A DNA stretch of 64,000 nt from Leadbettera azotonutricia ZAS-9 (GCF_000214355.1 NC_015577.1:3277389-3341388); one strand, 5' to 3'. Shown: positions 6,966 through 17,218, counted from the stretch's first letter. Notes: generated by a model from the letters alone, not told the origin. Numbers and translations are program-made.

Positions 6966-9272
6966 ATGTTTAAGAATTTAAGCTTGAAAACCAAAATGTT
7001 CTTCCTGGTTTCGGCTGTTGTCATTGTCTCGTTTTTGACACTTACCATAATCGTTTCCAACAGGTCCATCGAAATGGCTCAGAAAGACGCTTTCAATCTG
7101 GCCCAGGAAACGGCCGATAAATACAAGAATGAAATTATAGCGGAATTGCAAGGCGCCCGGATAACTGCCGAAACACTCTCGACGGTATTTGAAACATTAA
7201 AGGATCATAACCTCACCGACAGGGATATGATGAACGACATACTCAGGAATGCGCTGGCAAAAAAAGAATACATCACCGCTTTTTGCATAGCCTACGATCC
7301 TGACGCCCTGGACGGGAAGGACGACCAGTATGCGGGGCAAGGGCCGGCTTATGACGAGACAGGACGCTATGCCCCTTATTGGAATAAACTGGGCGGCACT
7401 ATTGACGTTGAGTTCTTGCCTGATATCGATAGCGAGGATTGGTATATTGTTCCAAAGGCTGAGCGGCACGAATATATCACCGATCCCTACCCCTATGGGC
7501 TTCAGGGAAAAACAGTTATGCTGGCCAGTTTGATTTTCCCGATTATTCATAACAAAGAATTTATCGGCATCATCGCTTCCGACATCGTACTGGACAAACT
7601 CCAGGAAATGATCTCAAAAGTAAATCCCCATGGGCAGGAAGGGTATACGGAAATTATTTCAAACTCAGGTACTATTATTGCGCATCCTGATAAAGAATAT
7701 TTAGGGAAGGATTTGGAAGAAATTCTGGCATATTCAAAAGAAGCAAAAGACGCCATAAAAAAAGGCGAAATGTATATTTCAAGGGCCAAAGATTTTTATA
7801 CCGTATATATGCCGATCAAATTCAGTATTGTTACCAATCCCTGGTCGGTTGCGGTCAGTATTCCCATGGCGAAAATTCTGAATAATGCCAACAGGATACG
7901 TAATTACGTTATCCTGGTTTCACTTATCGCAATATGCGTAATTGCGACTATTTTGTATTTTATCGTGCAAAGCGTTACAAAACCCATACTTATACTCTCG
8001 GAAACTGCAAAAACTCTCGGTGAAGGCCATTTCGATACCGAGGTTCCCCTCATACAAAGCGATGATGAAATCGGCGCTTTGTCAAAAGCCTTTAAATTTA
8101 TGGTAGAAAAATTGAACAGCGCCATGACGGCAGCCATGGACGCAAGCAAGGCAAAAAGTCTCTTCATGGCCAACATGAGCCATGAGATTCGTACGCCCCT
8201 GAATGCTGTCATAGGGTTGAATGACCTCCTGCTTAAAACTCGGCTGGATGATAAACAACGGGACTACACAGAAAAAATGCGAAGCTCATCCGCTACCTTG
8301 CTCCGCCTTGTCAACGATATCCTCGATTTTTCTGATGTTGATTCCGGCCGCATGAAACTCGAAAACGGCGTCTTTGATATTCGCAAGATGTTTGATGAAC
8401 TTCAGGCATTTTTCCGGGAGAAAAACCCTGGCTCTCCTCTTGCCCTGTATTTTGAACTTGATCCTGCCCTTCCTTCCTCCCTCGTAGGGGACGAGAGACG
8501 GCTGAGGCAAATCTTTATTAATCTCACCGGCAATGCGTATAAATTTACAGAAAAGGGTTCCATCACAATCCGGGCTGCCATTTCCGGTCGTAACAGCAAT
8601 AGTGTGAATGTGGACTTCGCCGTTGAAGACACGGGCATAGGCATGAGCCGGGAGCAGACAGACAAGTTATTCTCCGTTTTTACCCAGGCAGATAATTCCT
8701 CAACCCGAAAATACGGCGGAGCGGGTATTGAGCTTGCCGTTACCCGCGAGATAGTCGAGCTCATGGGCGGGAAGATTTCTGTCACAAGCGAAGCAGGACA
8801 CGGTACAACCTTCATGTTTTCCTGCTCCTTCCCCCTTGCGGGAGACGGGGCTGCAGATACCAGGAATGCTGTATTGCATGGCGCGCGCGTCTTACTGGTA
8901 GAAGACAATGAGATCAATGTCATGATCGTCATGGAACTTTTAAACACCGTCGGCATGGAAGTTGCTACGGCGCAAAACGGCAAAGAAGCTTTGGATGTCC
9001 TGGCGGATGCGGCCAAAACTCATGGCCTTCCGCCTTTTGACGTAGTGCTGATGGATCTTCAAATGCCGGTCATGGACGGTTACGAGGCCACCAGGATCAT
9101 CAGGGAAATGCCTGAATACAACGATATGCCGATTTATGCACTGACAGCCCATGCGTTCCCTGAAGAAAGGGAGCGCTGCCTTCGTTTGGGAATGAAAGAT
9201 CACCTGACCAAACCCATCGATGTGGATTTGTTCTACAGTGCCTTGCGGAATGCGGTAGCCTCGAAAAAATAG
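6966..9272 (+). CDS. Hybrid sensor histidine kinase/response regulator (dCACHE-HAMP-HisKA-HATPase-REC)
   Basis: The 768-residue membrane sensor has a first helix (about 11-30), an extracytoplasmic dCACHE-type sensor domain (to about 310, with GYTEIISNSGTIIAHPD), a second helix, HAMP (about 335-390), HisKA with phospho-acceptor His near 406 (MSHEIRTPLN), HATPase (N-box NAYKFTEKG near 530) and a C-terminal receiver with the acceptor Asp near 697 (LMDLQMP). The G2 box reads GGAGIELAV, with Glu where most kinases have Gly. There is no HPt domain, so signal must pass to a separate HPt protein. GAGG precedes the ATG. It is transcribed alone, 56 nt after the FAD synthetase gene. The ligand is unknown. 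Confidence 0.88.
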   Translation: MFKNLSLKTKMFFLVSAVVIVSFLTLTIIVSNRSIEMAQKDAFNLAQETADKYKNEIIAELQGARITAETLSTVFETLKDHNLTDRDMMNDILRNALAKKEYITAFCIAYDPDALDGKDDQYAGQGPAYDETGRYAPYWNKLGGTIDVEFLPDIDSEDWYIVPKAERHEYITDPYPYGLQGKTVMLASLIFPIIHNKEFIGIIASDIVLDKLQEMISKVNPHGQEGYTEIISNSGTIIAHPDKEYLGKDLEEILAYSKEAKDAIKKGEMYISRAKDFYTVYMPIKFSIVTNPWSVAVSIPMAKILNNANRIRNYVILVSLIAICVIATILYFIVQSVTKPILILSETAKTLGEGHFDTEVPLIQSDDEIGALSKAFKFMVEKLNSAMTAAMDASKAKSLFMANMSHEIRTPLNAVIGLNDLLLKTRLDDKQRDYTEKMRSSSATLLRLVNDILDFSDVDSGRMKLENGVFDIRKMFDELQAFFREKNPGSPLALYFELDPALPSSLVGDERRLRQIFINLTGNAYKFTEKGSITIRAAISGRNSNSVNVDFAVEDTGIGMSREQTDKLFSVFTQADNSSTRKYGGAGIELAVTREIVELMGGKISVTSEAGHGTTFMFSCSFPLAGDGAADTRNAVLHGARVLLVEDNEINVMIVMELLNTVGMEVATAQNGKEALDVLADAAKTHGLPPFDVVLMDLQMPVMDGYEATRIIREMPEYNDMPIYALTAHAFPEERERCLRLGMKDHLTKPIDVDLFYSALRNAVASKK

Positions 9273-9295
9273 TTACCTGTTTCGGAGCCTCGGCG

Positions 9296-11347
9296 CTATT
9301 TATACAACACCTTGAACATATGGAACAATTCCAGGGGCGGCATATCGAATTTGATTTTGCCCCCTGCTTCGGTAAAAGCCAACTCCTTTTTTCCGGGGAG
9401 GAGCAGCACCCTTGCGCATTGCTTGCCCTTCAAATCCAGGGCGATATGCAAATCATGGACGGTAACCGGTGGCAGTACTGCCTGGGTGTTAAGAACGCTG
9501 ATGATTATGCCGTCATCCTGGGCAAAGCAAATAGCCTCGGTAGAAACCGGGGCTTCAAATTCCACCGACTTGGCATTGTCCAGAAGATCTTCGATGCAGG
9601 CGATAAATGCCTTGTCCTGGAAATTCTGGCCGTGGCTTTCGATGGGGCCTGCCGCCCAGATGATCCTGCCCTTGCCAAAATTGTTTTTTACCAGCGCAGG
9701 ATTGCCCGTGGCTTTACCGGGCGGGTTGGAATGAATCGACGCAAAGCAACCAGTGTCGGTCCTCTCGGTATAGGGAAGGGTTTGCGTGGCAAGCACTTCC
9801 GCAGCGGGCAAGGCTTTTACTATCTGCTGCTCCGTATTAAGGGCCAGGGGATATTTGGCGCTTGAGTCAGCCAGGTATTTTTTCCCCTTATCTGTTGGGG
9901 CAAGATAGGTAAGCCGCTGGGTAGTCTCGCCAAGATATTCTATGCCAAACACGTCGCCGAGCCTTGAAAGCCCCGAATGGCCTGATGCATAAACCTTGCC
10001 GCCTGCTTTTACAAAGGCCCGGATATCTTCCGCGGCTTCATCGGAAAGGCGCAAAATATCGGGCATGATAATGACTTTGTATTTAGCAATCGCATTCTTG
10101 AGGTTCCTCCGGCCTATGACCGTATAGGGAATATGCTTCTCTTTAAGACAGCGGGCAGCGCTGACTACCGCGTCAAGGTGAGGCATCTTTTGGGCAGTAG
10201 GATCCATAACGCTCTTGCCAGAATCATGGAAATCGAACTTGGACCACATGTCGTAGAGTATGGCCGTATCGGCAATAATACTGCCCCCAAGGTAGGTTTC
10301 ATATTCCTGGAACTCTTTCAGTATAATTCCCATCTTTTTATAGAAATCTAGGTTCATAGTACCTACAGGATCTATGGCATCGATAAAGAGGAAAGCGCCG
10401 TTATGAGCCAGGGCAATGCAGGACTGAAGCTTGAGGTGCTCCATGGTCTTGATGGTAGTATGATCCCCAAGGCCTATGCAGCGAGACGTGTGAAATTCGA
10501 AACTCCCCGAAAGGGAATTGAAAAGCTTGCAAATAAGCCCCTGCTCGGTAGTACCTGCATAAAAATCTCCGCCCACATAATCGCAGGGGTCGGTATGATC
10601 TTCAACAACACCGCGTATCCAGCTTTGGGTAATGAGGGAATATTGATGATTCACTGTCACCTGGGGCTTAAGACCTTTGACAATATTAGTGCAATAAAAG
10701 GCGAATTCGTTAAGCCACTTCTCGCGCTTGTCCTGGAAGGCATTCCATTTATCATCTTTCCAATTGATGATCCTGGGCATTACGCCGCCAATTTCTTTTT
10801 CAAACCGGCCTTTACAATTAGGGCAATAGCACACCGAAGGCCAAAAAGTCATGTCAAAAAAGATGCTTTCGAATTCATATTTTGTGACTAAATCTGTCAC
10901 CTGTTTTTTGGTGAATTCCCTGTAGCCTTCAGAATTGGGGCAGGCCAGTCCATAACGGCCCTGATTTTCATCCTCATGCTCCATGCCCGAAGTTCCGTCA
11001 GCCTGAACAATGCGCCAAACCGGATCGCGGTTATACGCCCAGTTATCATAAATAAGGGTGTAATAGGCAATGACTTCGATGTTGTTCTTATGGCAGAGAT
11101 CCACCACCTCGCCAAAGATATCCCTGCCCTTAAGACCAGGATGCTGGTTGCCGTCAGGGGCAGGCCAGTACGCATAGCCGGCATGGGAATTGGCATAAAC
11201 CATGCAGCAGCTTACATTGGCTGCAACCATGCAATCCACATAGGCCTTGGGATCGAATTGGCTCATGAATTCCGGATCCCATGCATTGATATGCATGTCC
11301 ACAAGGTTCCTGCGATAATTCTTTTTATGCCAGTTTGGGTTATTCAT
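9296..11347 (-). CDS. Putative glycoside hydrolase with a beta-galactosidase trimerisation-like domain
   Basis: The N-terminal half of the 683-residue protein looks like a TIM-barrel of the hypothetical glycosyl hydrolase type (GHL6/alpha-amylase-like): HAGYAYWPAP, DLCHKNNIEVIAYYT, ESIFFDMTFWP and a CYCPNCKGRFE motif. The second half (about 370-600), with IMPDILRLSDEAAEDIRAFV and GGKVYASGHSG, resembles the glutamine-amidotransferase-like trimerisation domain of GH42 enzymes. There is no signal peptide, so it acts in the cytoplasm on an imported oligosaccharide. It is the last gene of the minus-strand sugar operon and lies 12 nt after the cupin gene. The substrate cannot be named; the exact family is uncertain. 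Confidence 0.65.
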   Translation of the reverse strand: MNNPNWHKKNYRRNLVDMHINAWDPEFMSQFDPKAYVDCMVAANVSCCMVYANSHAGYAYWPAPDGNQHPGLKGRDIFGEVVDLCHKNNIEVIAYYTLIYDNWAYNRDPVWRIVQADGTSGMEHEDENQGRYGLACPNSEGYREFTKKQVTDLVTKYEFESIFFDMTFWPSVCYCPNCKGRFEKEIGGVMPRIINWKDDKWNAFQDKREKWLNEFAFYCTNIVKGLKPQVTVNHQYSLITQSWIRGVVEDHTDPCDYVGGDFYAGTTEQGLICKLFNSLSGSFEFHTSRCIGLGDHTTIKTMEHLKLQSCIALAHNGAFLFIDAIDPVGTMNLDFYKKMGIILKEFQEYETYLGGSIIADTAILYDMWSKFDFHDSGKSVMDPTAQKMPHLDAVVSAARCLKEKHIPYTVIGRRNLKNAIAKYKVIIMPDILRLSDEAAEDIRAFVKAGGKVYASGHSGLSRLGDVFGIEYLGETTQRLTYLAPTDKGKKYLADSSAKYPLALNTEQQIVKALPAAEVLATQTLPYTERTDTGCFASIHSNPPGKATGNPALVKNNFGKGRIIWAAGPIESHGQNFQDKAFIACIEDLLDNAKSVEFEAPVSTEAICFAQDDGIIISVLNTQAVLPPVTVHDLHIALDLKGKQCARVLLLPGKKELAFTEAGGKIKFDMPPLELFHMFKVLYK

Positions 11348-11359
11348 GTCCTTTCCTTC

Positions 11360-12601
11360 TTACCTTGTTTTGACGAGATGAGCTGCTTCGGCGTTATCCG
11401 GCCCAAAGTGCTTAAGCATCACGATATTCTCATAATCACTATTATTCGTGATTACCACACCCTTCTTGGCAGCATCCTCGGTGACAAAGAATTCGTCGGA
11501 AGTCAAATCGCCGAAGCGTATCATATTGGGGGTCTCGATCTTCGCCTTGTTGAGAGTGCCATAACCCTGCATCATGATGAGGCCGTAAGCCTGGGCATCG
11601 GTTATGGTAACGCTCCTTCCGGGGAATACTGTAAGCTCCTTGGCGCAGAAATGGCTTGAGCCATAGACCACCCATTTTTCTGAATACCCCTTTTCTTCCA
11701 TTGCTCTTGTGTCCGCTACCGGTACAGGCTTGAGGAAGCGGTTTTCCTTGAAGTTAGGATCAACATTGAGATCCCAATCAAGTATGGAAAAAAGATATTC
11801 GTAGTCGTAGTATTTATCCTTGGGCACATCCTTTACCAGGGTTGCCCGGTCATTGTGCCGGCCTTCAACCTGGGACTGGAAGAAGATGGACACATCGCTG
11901 GCACGCTGGGGCTCGTAAGTAAGCAGGGAACCGGGGGCATGCAGCGTTCCGGGGGGTACGTCCCAGCCGGTACCGATTTCGAGGCGGTAGGCTTTCGCTA
12001 AATCGAGGATATTGTTATCTCCCCTGTCAGCCCAAATCTTAAGGCAATTGATCACATCGTCCTTGGTAACGCCGGGGTTAAGCCCGAAATAGGTATGTGG
12101 GAAGTTGTTGTACACATTGTTTTGCTGGGGCGGGAAATAATAGCCTTCGGGCTTGCCCAGCATATTCACATTTGCGGCATGCTCATTCTTGAGGTGCACA
12201 TGATGGGCAATGGGCCCCATATTGTCGAAGAATTTGGAGAACATCATCCAGCGGCCGTACTTGTTCATCATGTACTCGCCGATAATCTCGTTCCCCATGA
12301 TGTCGATAATTTCTTTGAAGAGGACCTGCTCTATTCCTGAGGAAGTCTTGGTCGTGACAAAGCTTAGCCCTTCGTTCTCAATGGTGAACTCCGCATTGTC
12401 CGCAGGGGTGGTAGAAGCGAACCAGCGCTCATCGATGCCTCCCTTGGCCCCGCCGTAAGCGTAGTAATCCCTTGGATCAAGTTTGAGCCTGCGCCCGGGC
12501 TGCATAAAGTTACGGGCCACCCAGCAGGGGGCAAAACGCAATACCCCGCCGTTCTTCTGCAGTTCACTCTGAACCAGCTGCTTTTTCTCGTTGCTTGTCA
12601 T
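11360..12601 (-). CDS. Cupin-fold protein resembling mannose-6-phosphate isomerase
   Basis: The 413-residue protein contains paired cupin-like metal motifs: HHVHLKNEHAAN (about residue 132) with two His and a Glu, and WDVPPGTLHAPG (about 212) with a His, the arrangement seen in type I phosphomannose isomerases and related sugar isomerases. A second beta-rich region follows (ELTVFPGRSVTI). No signal peptide is present. It sits between a UroD-like gene and the glycosidase in one operon (gaps of 16 and 12 nt), so it likely converts a sugar released by the glycosidase or taken up by the ABC transporter. The true reaction is unknown. Confidence 0.6.
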   Translation of the reverse strand: MTSNEKKQLVQSELQKNGGVLRFAPCWVARNFMQPGRRLKLDPRDYYAYGGAKGGIDERWFASTTPADNAEFTIENEGLSFVTTKTSSGIEQVLFKEIIDIMGNEIIGEYMMNKYGRWMMFSKFFDNMGPIAHHVHLKNEHAANVNMLGKPEGYYFPPQQNNVYNNFPHTYFGLNPGVTKDDVINCLKIWADRGDNNILDLAKAYRLEIGTGWDVPPGTLHAPGSLLTYEPQRASDVSIFFQSQVEGRHNDRATLVKDVPKDKYYDYEYLFSILDWDLNVDPNFKENRFLKPVPVADTRAMEEKGYSEKWVVYGSSHFCAKELTVFPGRSVTITDAQAYGLIMMQGYGTLNKAKIETPNMIRFGDLTSDEFFVTEDAAKKGVVITNNSDYENIVMLKHFGPDNAEAAHLVKTR

Positions 12602-12617
12602 AATTTAACTCCTTATG

Positions 12618-13859
12618 TTAATTGTAAAAACTATTAATGATACTCATAACCGTATTGTTCCAGTCAATAAGGTTTTGAGGTTTATAAGTTACCGTGCTAA
12701 TATCCTTTAGCACAAATTCATAAGGGCATTTATTTTCGATGCAGCATTCCACTGTTTCGGTTATTTCCTTTTTTACTGCCTCCGGGTTAAAAACACCTGC
12801 CACATTGGCCGGATTAGGCTTGCGGGCCAGCACATAGTTTCCGCCTATTTGCTCAGCAGAACTTCTGACATTTGCCCAGGGACTAACCCCAATTTTCCGG
12901 AGATTGGGAACCTTTTTTAAATAGGGGATAAACCTGTCGAGAGGTTCGCAGCATCCATAATAAGATATCGCGCACTTATCCATCAATTCACGCATATACT
13001 GAAGATCATATTCATCCTGCATGGCAGGGGAAGCTGAAGAAAAAAGCTGTGCGGCACCCCGAAACCACACATCCTTAAGCCGGATCTTGCCGCCTGTATA
13101 ATCTTTTGCCGGCGTATCATCGCAATATGGGGGAGTACAATGAATAGCAGAAATATTGAAATCTAGGAGCCCTTGCTCTTCCATCTGGGTATATTTGCAT
13201 AAGCCCGCATCTGTAAATTTTCTTATCATCTTATGGACAAATTCAGGCCTGTCCGCCATATCAATAAAACAATTCTCCACCCCCCGAAGCCAGGAAATAT
13301 GATCCCAGGGGGAATGAAGGCAAGGATAACCCCTAAGCTTTACCGGCATAATATCCCCAATCATTTCTTCAGCGAATTCAAAGTTGGCTTTATCAATATC
13401 GGGCAGAGCCTTAATAACAGGCATCTTCAGGGAATCAAGTTTTTTGTCTGTATCAAGCTGATCAATCATCTGATGAGACACGATGCTATTATTCTTGTCC
13501 GAAGAGAGGATATTTTCTTTTGCTTCGATGCCAATGCCGCTGTCGGTATATGCTTTTTCTATATAATAGGCATTTTCTACAACCATATCTGCCTGGATAT
13601 ATTTCCATCTAAAAAGAATGCGCCTAAAGTATCGCTCCATCTCTTTTGCTTTTTCAGATTCACAGCGTAAAGCAAGCTGCCCGTCTATATCCATTTCATG
13701 CCAGGGAAGCTCATCTATCCAGACCAAGGGACGCACAGGCTTCAGGCCGTTCATTTGGCGCATGCGCCGGATACGTTCCTGATTAATATCTCTTGCCGAA
13801 AGTTCAGCTGTTTGTCTAGCCAGCTCCTGCAGCAGGTTTTTGTCTTGTTGGTTTACCAC
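12618..13859 (-). CDS. Uroporphyrinogen decarboxylase (UroD)-like protein, possible methyltransferase
   Basis: A 413-residue TIM-barrel protein of the UroD/MtaA superfamily: the C-terminal region with CAISYYGCCEPLDRFIPYL, then LRKIGVSPWANV and NPANVAGVFNPEAV matches the zinc-type methyltransferase branch rather than haem-biosynthetic HemE, because the HemE N-terminal substrate motif is missing. A Cys pair (YYGCCEP) could hold zinc. Members in sugar operons are often annotated only as uroporphyrinogen decarboxylase family. It lies between an alcohol dehydrogenase and the cupin gene in the same operon. A methyl or corrinoid partner is not encoded nearby, so the role here is open. Confidence 0.65.
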   Translation of the reverse strand: MVNQQDKNLLQELARQTAELSARDINQERIRRMRQMNGLKPVRPLVWIDELPWHEMDIDGQLALRCESEKAKEMERYFRRILFRWKYIQADMVVENAYYIEKAYTDSGIGIEAKENILSSDKNNSIVSHQMIDQLDTDKKLDSLKMPVIKALPDIDKANFEFAEEMIGDIMPVKLRGYPCLHSPWDHISWLRGVENCFIDMADRPEFVHKMIRKFTDAGLCKYTQMEEQGLLDFNISAIHCTPPYCDDTPAKDYTGGKIRLKDVWFRGAAQLFSSASPAMQDEYDLQYMRELMDKCAISYYGCCEPLDRFIPYLKKVPNLRKIGVSPWANVRSSAEQIGGNYVLARKPNPANVAGVFNPEAVKKEITETVECCIENKCPYEFVLKDISTVTYKPQNLIDWNNTVMSIINSFYN

Positions 13860-13872
13860 AGTTGTATCTCTT

Positions 13873-14865
13873 TCATATTCTTGTTAACAGTATTTTCCCT
13901 GCTTGGCCGCCAAAAAAACTTTCAAATGCCTGTGGGGATTCATCCAACGGTACTTTTTGGCCGACTGCTTTCAAAGGATCGAAACCGAGCGAATAAAGCC
14001 GGCAGAGATTGTAGAAATCATTTTTATTAAAGTAAAAAGCCCCGGTAAGGGTAACTTCTTTATGAATAATATCTACAGACGGTATAATAGTCAGCCCTTT
14101 AGTATTTTCCCCGCAAAAAACTACAGTACCACCCGCTTTTACCCAGGACAACGCATTTTTCTGAGCCTCTGCATTGCCAGAACATTCAATCACAACATCA
14201 GGGCCTATTTGCCCGTACAAATCAAAAAGCCTTTTCTTGATATCTGTTTTTGCAGGATCACATGCTTCATTGACGCCAATTTCATTAAGAATAAAATTCC
14301 GTCTCCTATCTATTGACTCTACAGCCAGAACATAATAACCACAATATTTCAACATCAGCGATACGCCAATACCGATAGGGCCGGCCCCACTCACCACCGC
14401 TATCTTTCCAGTACCGGAAGGCAGCTTTGACACAGCACGATGGGCTACTCCAAATGTATCGCCCCCTAATAGAACACCGATATCCCATGGCATATTTTTG
14501 GGAAGTGGAAGACAGCAGCGTTCTGCAACAACTGCATATTCAGCATGCCCCCCCGCACAACCTGCAGAATCATGGCACAATTGCGGACTGCCGGTTTGGC
14601 AATACAAACATTCCCCGCAGCCCTTTATTACATTAATAGATACACGATCTCCCGGTTTAACATTCCTGCAATTGTTTATTTCAGCAACTTCACCGGCAAA
14701 CTCATGGCCGGAAATAAAATCACAGCCATTGAGATAATCGCGCCGTTCGCTGCCACAGATTGCGGAAACGGCAATTTTTATAAGCGCTTCGCCGGGGCCT
14801 GGCTGAGGTATGGGAACATCTTCTATTGCGGATTTACCACCGCCTAAAAATTTTAATGCCTTCAT
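13873..14865 (-). CDS. Zinc-dependent medium-chain alcohol/polyol dehydrogenase
   Basis: Medium-chain dehydrogenase of about 330 residues. It shows ICGSERRDYL, GHEFAGEV, a structural zinc loop CGECLYCQTGSPQLC, and the nucleotide-binding GAGPIGIG. The start was set at ATG 14865 (MKALKFLGG), because the 13 codons before it do not look like part of the family; AAGG stands 6 nt upstream. It oxidises a sugar alcohol or sugar with NAD(P)+. It follows the ABC binding-protein gene after 91 nt and is 13 nt before the UroD-like gene. Confidence 0.85.
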   Translation of the reverse strand: MKALKFLGGGKSAIEDVPIPQPGPGEALIKIAVSAICGSERRDYLNGCDFISGHEFAGEVAEINNCRNVKPGDRVSINVIKGCGECLYCQTGSPQLCHDSAGCAGGHAEYAVVAERCCLPLPKNMPWDIGVLLGGDTFGVAHRAVSKLPSGTGKIAVVSGAGPIGIGVSLMLKYCGYYVLAVESIDRRRNFILNEIGVNEACDPAKTDIKKRLFDLYGQIGPDVVIECSGNAEAQKNALSWVKAGGTVVFCGENTKGLTIIPSVDIIHKEVTLTGAFYFNKNDFYNLCRLYSLGFDPLKAVGQKVPLDESPQAFESFFGGQAGKILLTRI

Positions 14866-14956
14866 ACAATGCCTTATTGCCCCAAAACAAACAATAAAAT
14901 CCAATAACAGCTCCTGGGAAATTCCAAATGGAAAATTTCCCAGGAATTATATATTG

Positions 14957-16258
14957 CTAACGTCGTGTCCTTTCTGCGGCATGGGAGGCTTCAATATTCT
15001 TTAAAGCCTGATCGACACTTTCTGCTCCGGTCATAGCCTTTTGCAGTTCAACCTTGATAACCTCAATGGTTGGGACTGGTACAGCATGATCCATATACCC
15101 CATCTTGGGCAGGCTAGCCTGCATGGTAAGGGGTTCAGTCATAAAAATCGGAGCCAAATCAAGATGTTGGTTAACAGTAGGATTAAAGGTAAAAGTACCG
15201 CTGTCTTTCATCTGGGCCCGGGCATAATCTTCGCTGACAAGATAATCAACAAAGTCATACGCGGCTTGCACATTCTTGGTCTTCGAATTGATGAAGATAG
15301 TACTATCGCTCCAGAACTGAGTTCCTTTGATGCTTGAACTGGAATTAATCAAAGGCAAGGAAAAGGATCCCAACTCAAAAGTTAGGGCTTCAAGGCCGCC
15401 CTCAACATTTCCGGACCACCAGGTACCCATATACAGCATTGCACTGACGCCGCCTACAAAGGACTGGATCGCAGCAGTATGATCCTGGGATTCCCAGCCG
15501 GGGACAAAACCGCCGCCCTGGGCAAGGCGGACCATGGCATCAACAGCAGCCCTGGTTTCGGAAGCAGTATCCCAATGGGCCTGCCCGTTATTCAGGCGAT
15601 CAATGAGGGAAGGATCACTGGCTTGCAGCAGATAATCACCGATCATAAGGATTGCGGGCCATCCGTCTTTATCGCCAAATGCAATAGGCTGCATGCCGCT
15701 TGCTTTTACCTGGGCAGCCACTTTTACAAAATCTTCAATAGTAATCTTATTGGGGATCTTAATACCTGCGGCATCAAGCTTGGTCTTGTTGTAATAAACG
15801 GTCTGCCAAAGGTGCATACCTGCAAAGCTTATTCCATACACTCTGCCATTCTTTGAATTGGCTTGCTGAAATTCAGGATAGGTTCTCTTGTCCCAGCCCC
15901 GTTTAAAATATTCGTCGGTAATATCCAATACGAAGCCATTGTCCACATACTCCATAAAATCCGAACCCGCATTGGTCTGGCTAACATCCGGAGCAGCACC
16001 TGACTGGAAGGCAAGCCTAGTCTGGGTTTTCAAATCTTCGCTGGGATAGCGAACCATATTAAAACCGTATTGCGGATACTTTTTGGCAAACCCCTCTTCA
16101 TGTGCCAAGGTATTTGGCTGGATATTGGTCATCCACATGACAGATAATGTCGGTTTGCCCGATGATGCTGAGCCGCCGCCTGCGAAGGCATTCTGGGTTA
16201 CAAAGACCATGGCTGCTATTGCCAGGATCAAAGCCAAAGAACTACAGATTTTCTTCAT
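14957..16258 (-). CDS. ABC transporter sugar-binding protein (family 1 extracellular solute-binding)
   Basis: Periplasmic sugar-binding protein of 433 residues. It has a Sec signal peptide (MKKICSSLALILAIAAMVFV, cleavage near AFA-GG) and motifs of the maltose-type family such as GRVYGISFAGMHLWQTVYYN and the C-terminal ALKNIEASHAAE. The start at ATG 16258 has GGAGGA 4-9 nt upstream; the longer frame adds only four codons. No lipobox Cys is present, so it should be free in the periplasm. It follows two permease genes and precedes the catabolic genes. No ATPase is in the operon; a shared MsmK-type ATPase elsewhere is likely, as is usual for such clusters. Confidence 0.9.
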   Translation of the reverse strand: MKKICSSLALILAIAAMVFVTQNAFAGGGSASSGKPTLSVMWMTNIQPNTLAHEEGFAKKYPQYGFNMVRYPSEDLKTQTRLAFQSGAAPDVSQTNAGSDFMEYVDNGFVLDITDEYFKRGWDKRTYPEFQQANSKNGRVYGISFAGMHLWQTVYYNKTKLDAAGIKIPNKITIEDFVKVAAQVKASGMQPIAFGDKDGWPAILMIGDYLLQASDPSLIDRLNNGQAHWDTASETRAAVDAMVRLAQGGGFVPGWESQDHTAAIQSFVGGVSAMLYMGTWWSGNVEGGLEALTFELGSFSLPLINSSSSIKGTQFWSDSTIFINSKTKNVQAAYDFVDYLVSEDYARAQMKDSGTFTFNPTVNQHLDLAPIFMTEPLTMQASLPKMGYMDHAVPVPTIEVIKVELQKAMTGAESVDQALKNIEASHAAERTRR

Positions 16259-16324
16259 ACTTTCCTCCAAAAAAAAATTTTTATCGTAATCACCTAATCT
16301 CTATGAGATCTGTGACTGCTCACC

Positions 16325-17218
16325 CTAATAACCGACATTCTCTCTGACCTTCTCATTCAACTTATTGAAAACATAGGTAAAAATAAATATCATTATAAAT
16401 ATAACAACCGCGATGGCCGTGGAATATCCAAATTTGTTATCAACAAAGGCTTGCCGGAATATATACAAAGCAGAAACCATGGTAGCGCCGCCGGGCCCTC
16501 CGGCAGTCATGGTATAAATTAAGTCAAAGGCCTTAAAACCTCCAATCAGATGGAGAGTAGCGCAGGTAAATATGGTTGGCATCAGCAGGGGCAATATAAT
16601 ACGGAAAAATTGTTTAGGCCTGCTGGCTCCGTCCACGGCAGCCGCCTCCAAAAGCTCCTGCGGGATATTCATCAGGGCTGCCGATATAATCACCATGCCA
16701 AATCCGGACCATTGCCAAACCGCAGGAAAAAAAGCGGCAAATATCGCGGTATTGGCTGTACCCAGCAGGTTCAGCGGCTCCATGGGATTAATCAAATTAA
16801 TTCTAACCAATAAGGCGTTTAACAAACCCAAGGTCGGATTGAAAATGAGAGACCACAGCAACCCCACAGCCACCAGGGACATCATCATGGGCATGAAAAG
16901 AATGGTCCTGCTTAAGCCAGCCATTACCCGCGCTGTAGTGGTATATTCAACCAGCATTGCCAGAATAAGGCCACCGATAGGAAGAATCACGACACTCAAA
17001 AGCACCCATAAAAAAGTGAGCCGCAGGGAATGCCAAAAAGTTTCATCCGTCAGAAGGTGGGCATAATTTCCCAGGCCGATGAATTTCTTAGGCCCCATGC
17101 CGCTCCAATCATTCAGGGAAGTTTCCAGAGCGCCAGCTATAGGATAATATAAAAATAGTATCAGCATTGCCGCTGCAGGGAGAATAAACAAATAGGGTGT
17201 ATAATTCCTTTTCTTCAT
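16325..17218 (-). CDS. ABC sugar permease, MalF/UgpA type
   Basis: Six-helix inner-membrane permease of 297 residues. The EAA loop that contacts the ATPase is clear (EAAAVDGASRPKQFFRIILP, near residue 190). The start was set at ATG 17218 because AGGGG lies 7 nt upstream of it; an ATG two codons earlier leaves no room for a ribosome-binding site. It pairs with the permease gene ending 4 nt upstream to form the membrane channel for the binding protein encoded next. Confidence 0.92.
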   Translation of the reverse strand: MKKRNYTPYLFILPAAAMLILFLYYPIAGALETSLNDWSGMGPKKFIGLGNYAHLLTDETFWHSLRLTFLWVLLSVVILPIGGLILAMLVEYTTTARVMAGLSRTILFMPMMMSLVAVGLLWSLIFNPTLGLLNALLVRINLINPMEPLNLLGTANTAIFAAFFPAVWQWSGFGMVIISAALMNIPQELLEAAAVDGASRPKQFFRIILPLLMPTIFTCATLHLIGGFKAFDLIYTMTAGGPGGATMVSALYIFRQAFVDNKFGYSTAIAVVIFIMIFIFTYVFNKLNEKVRENVGY

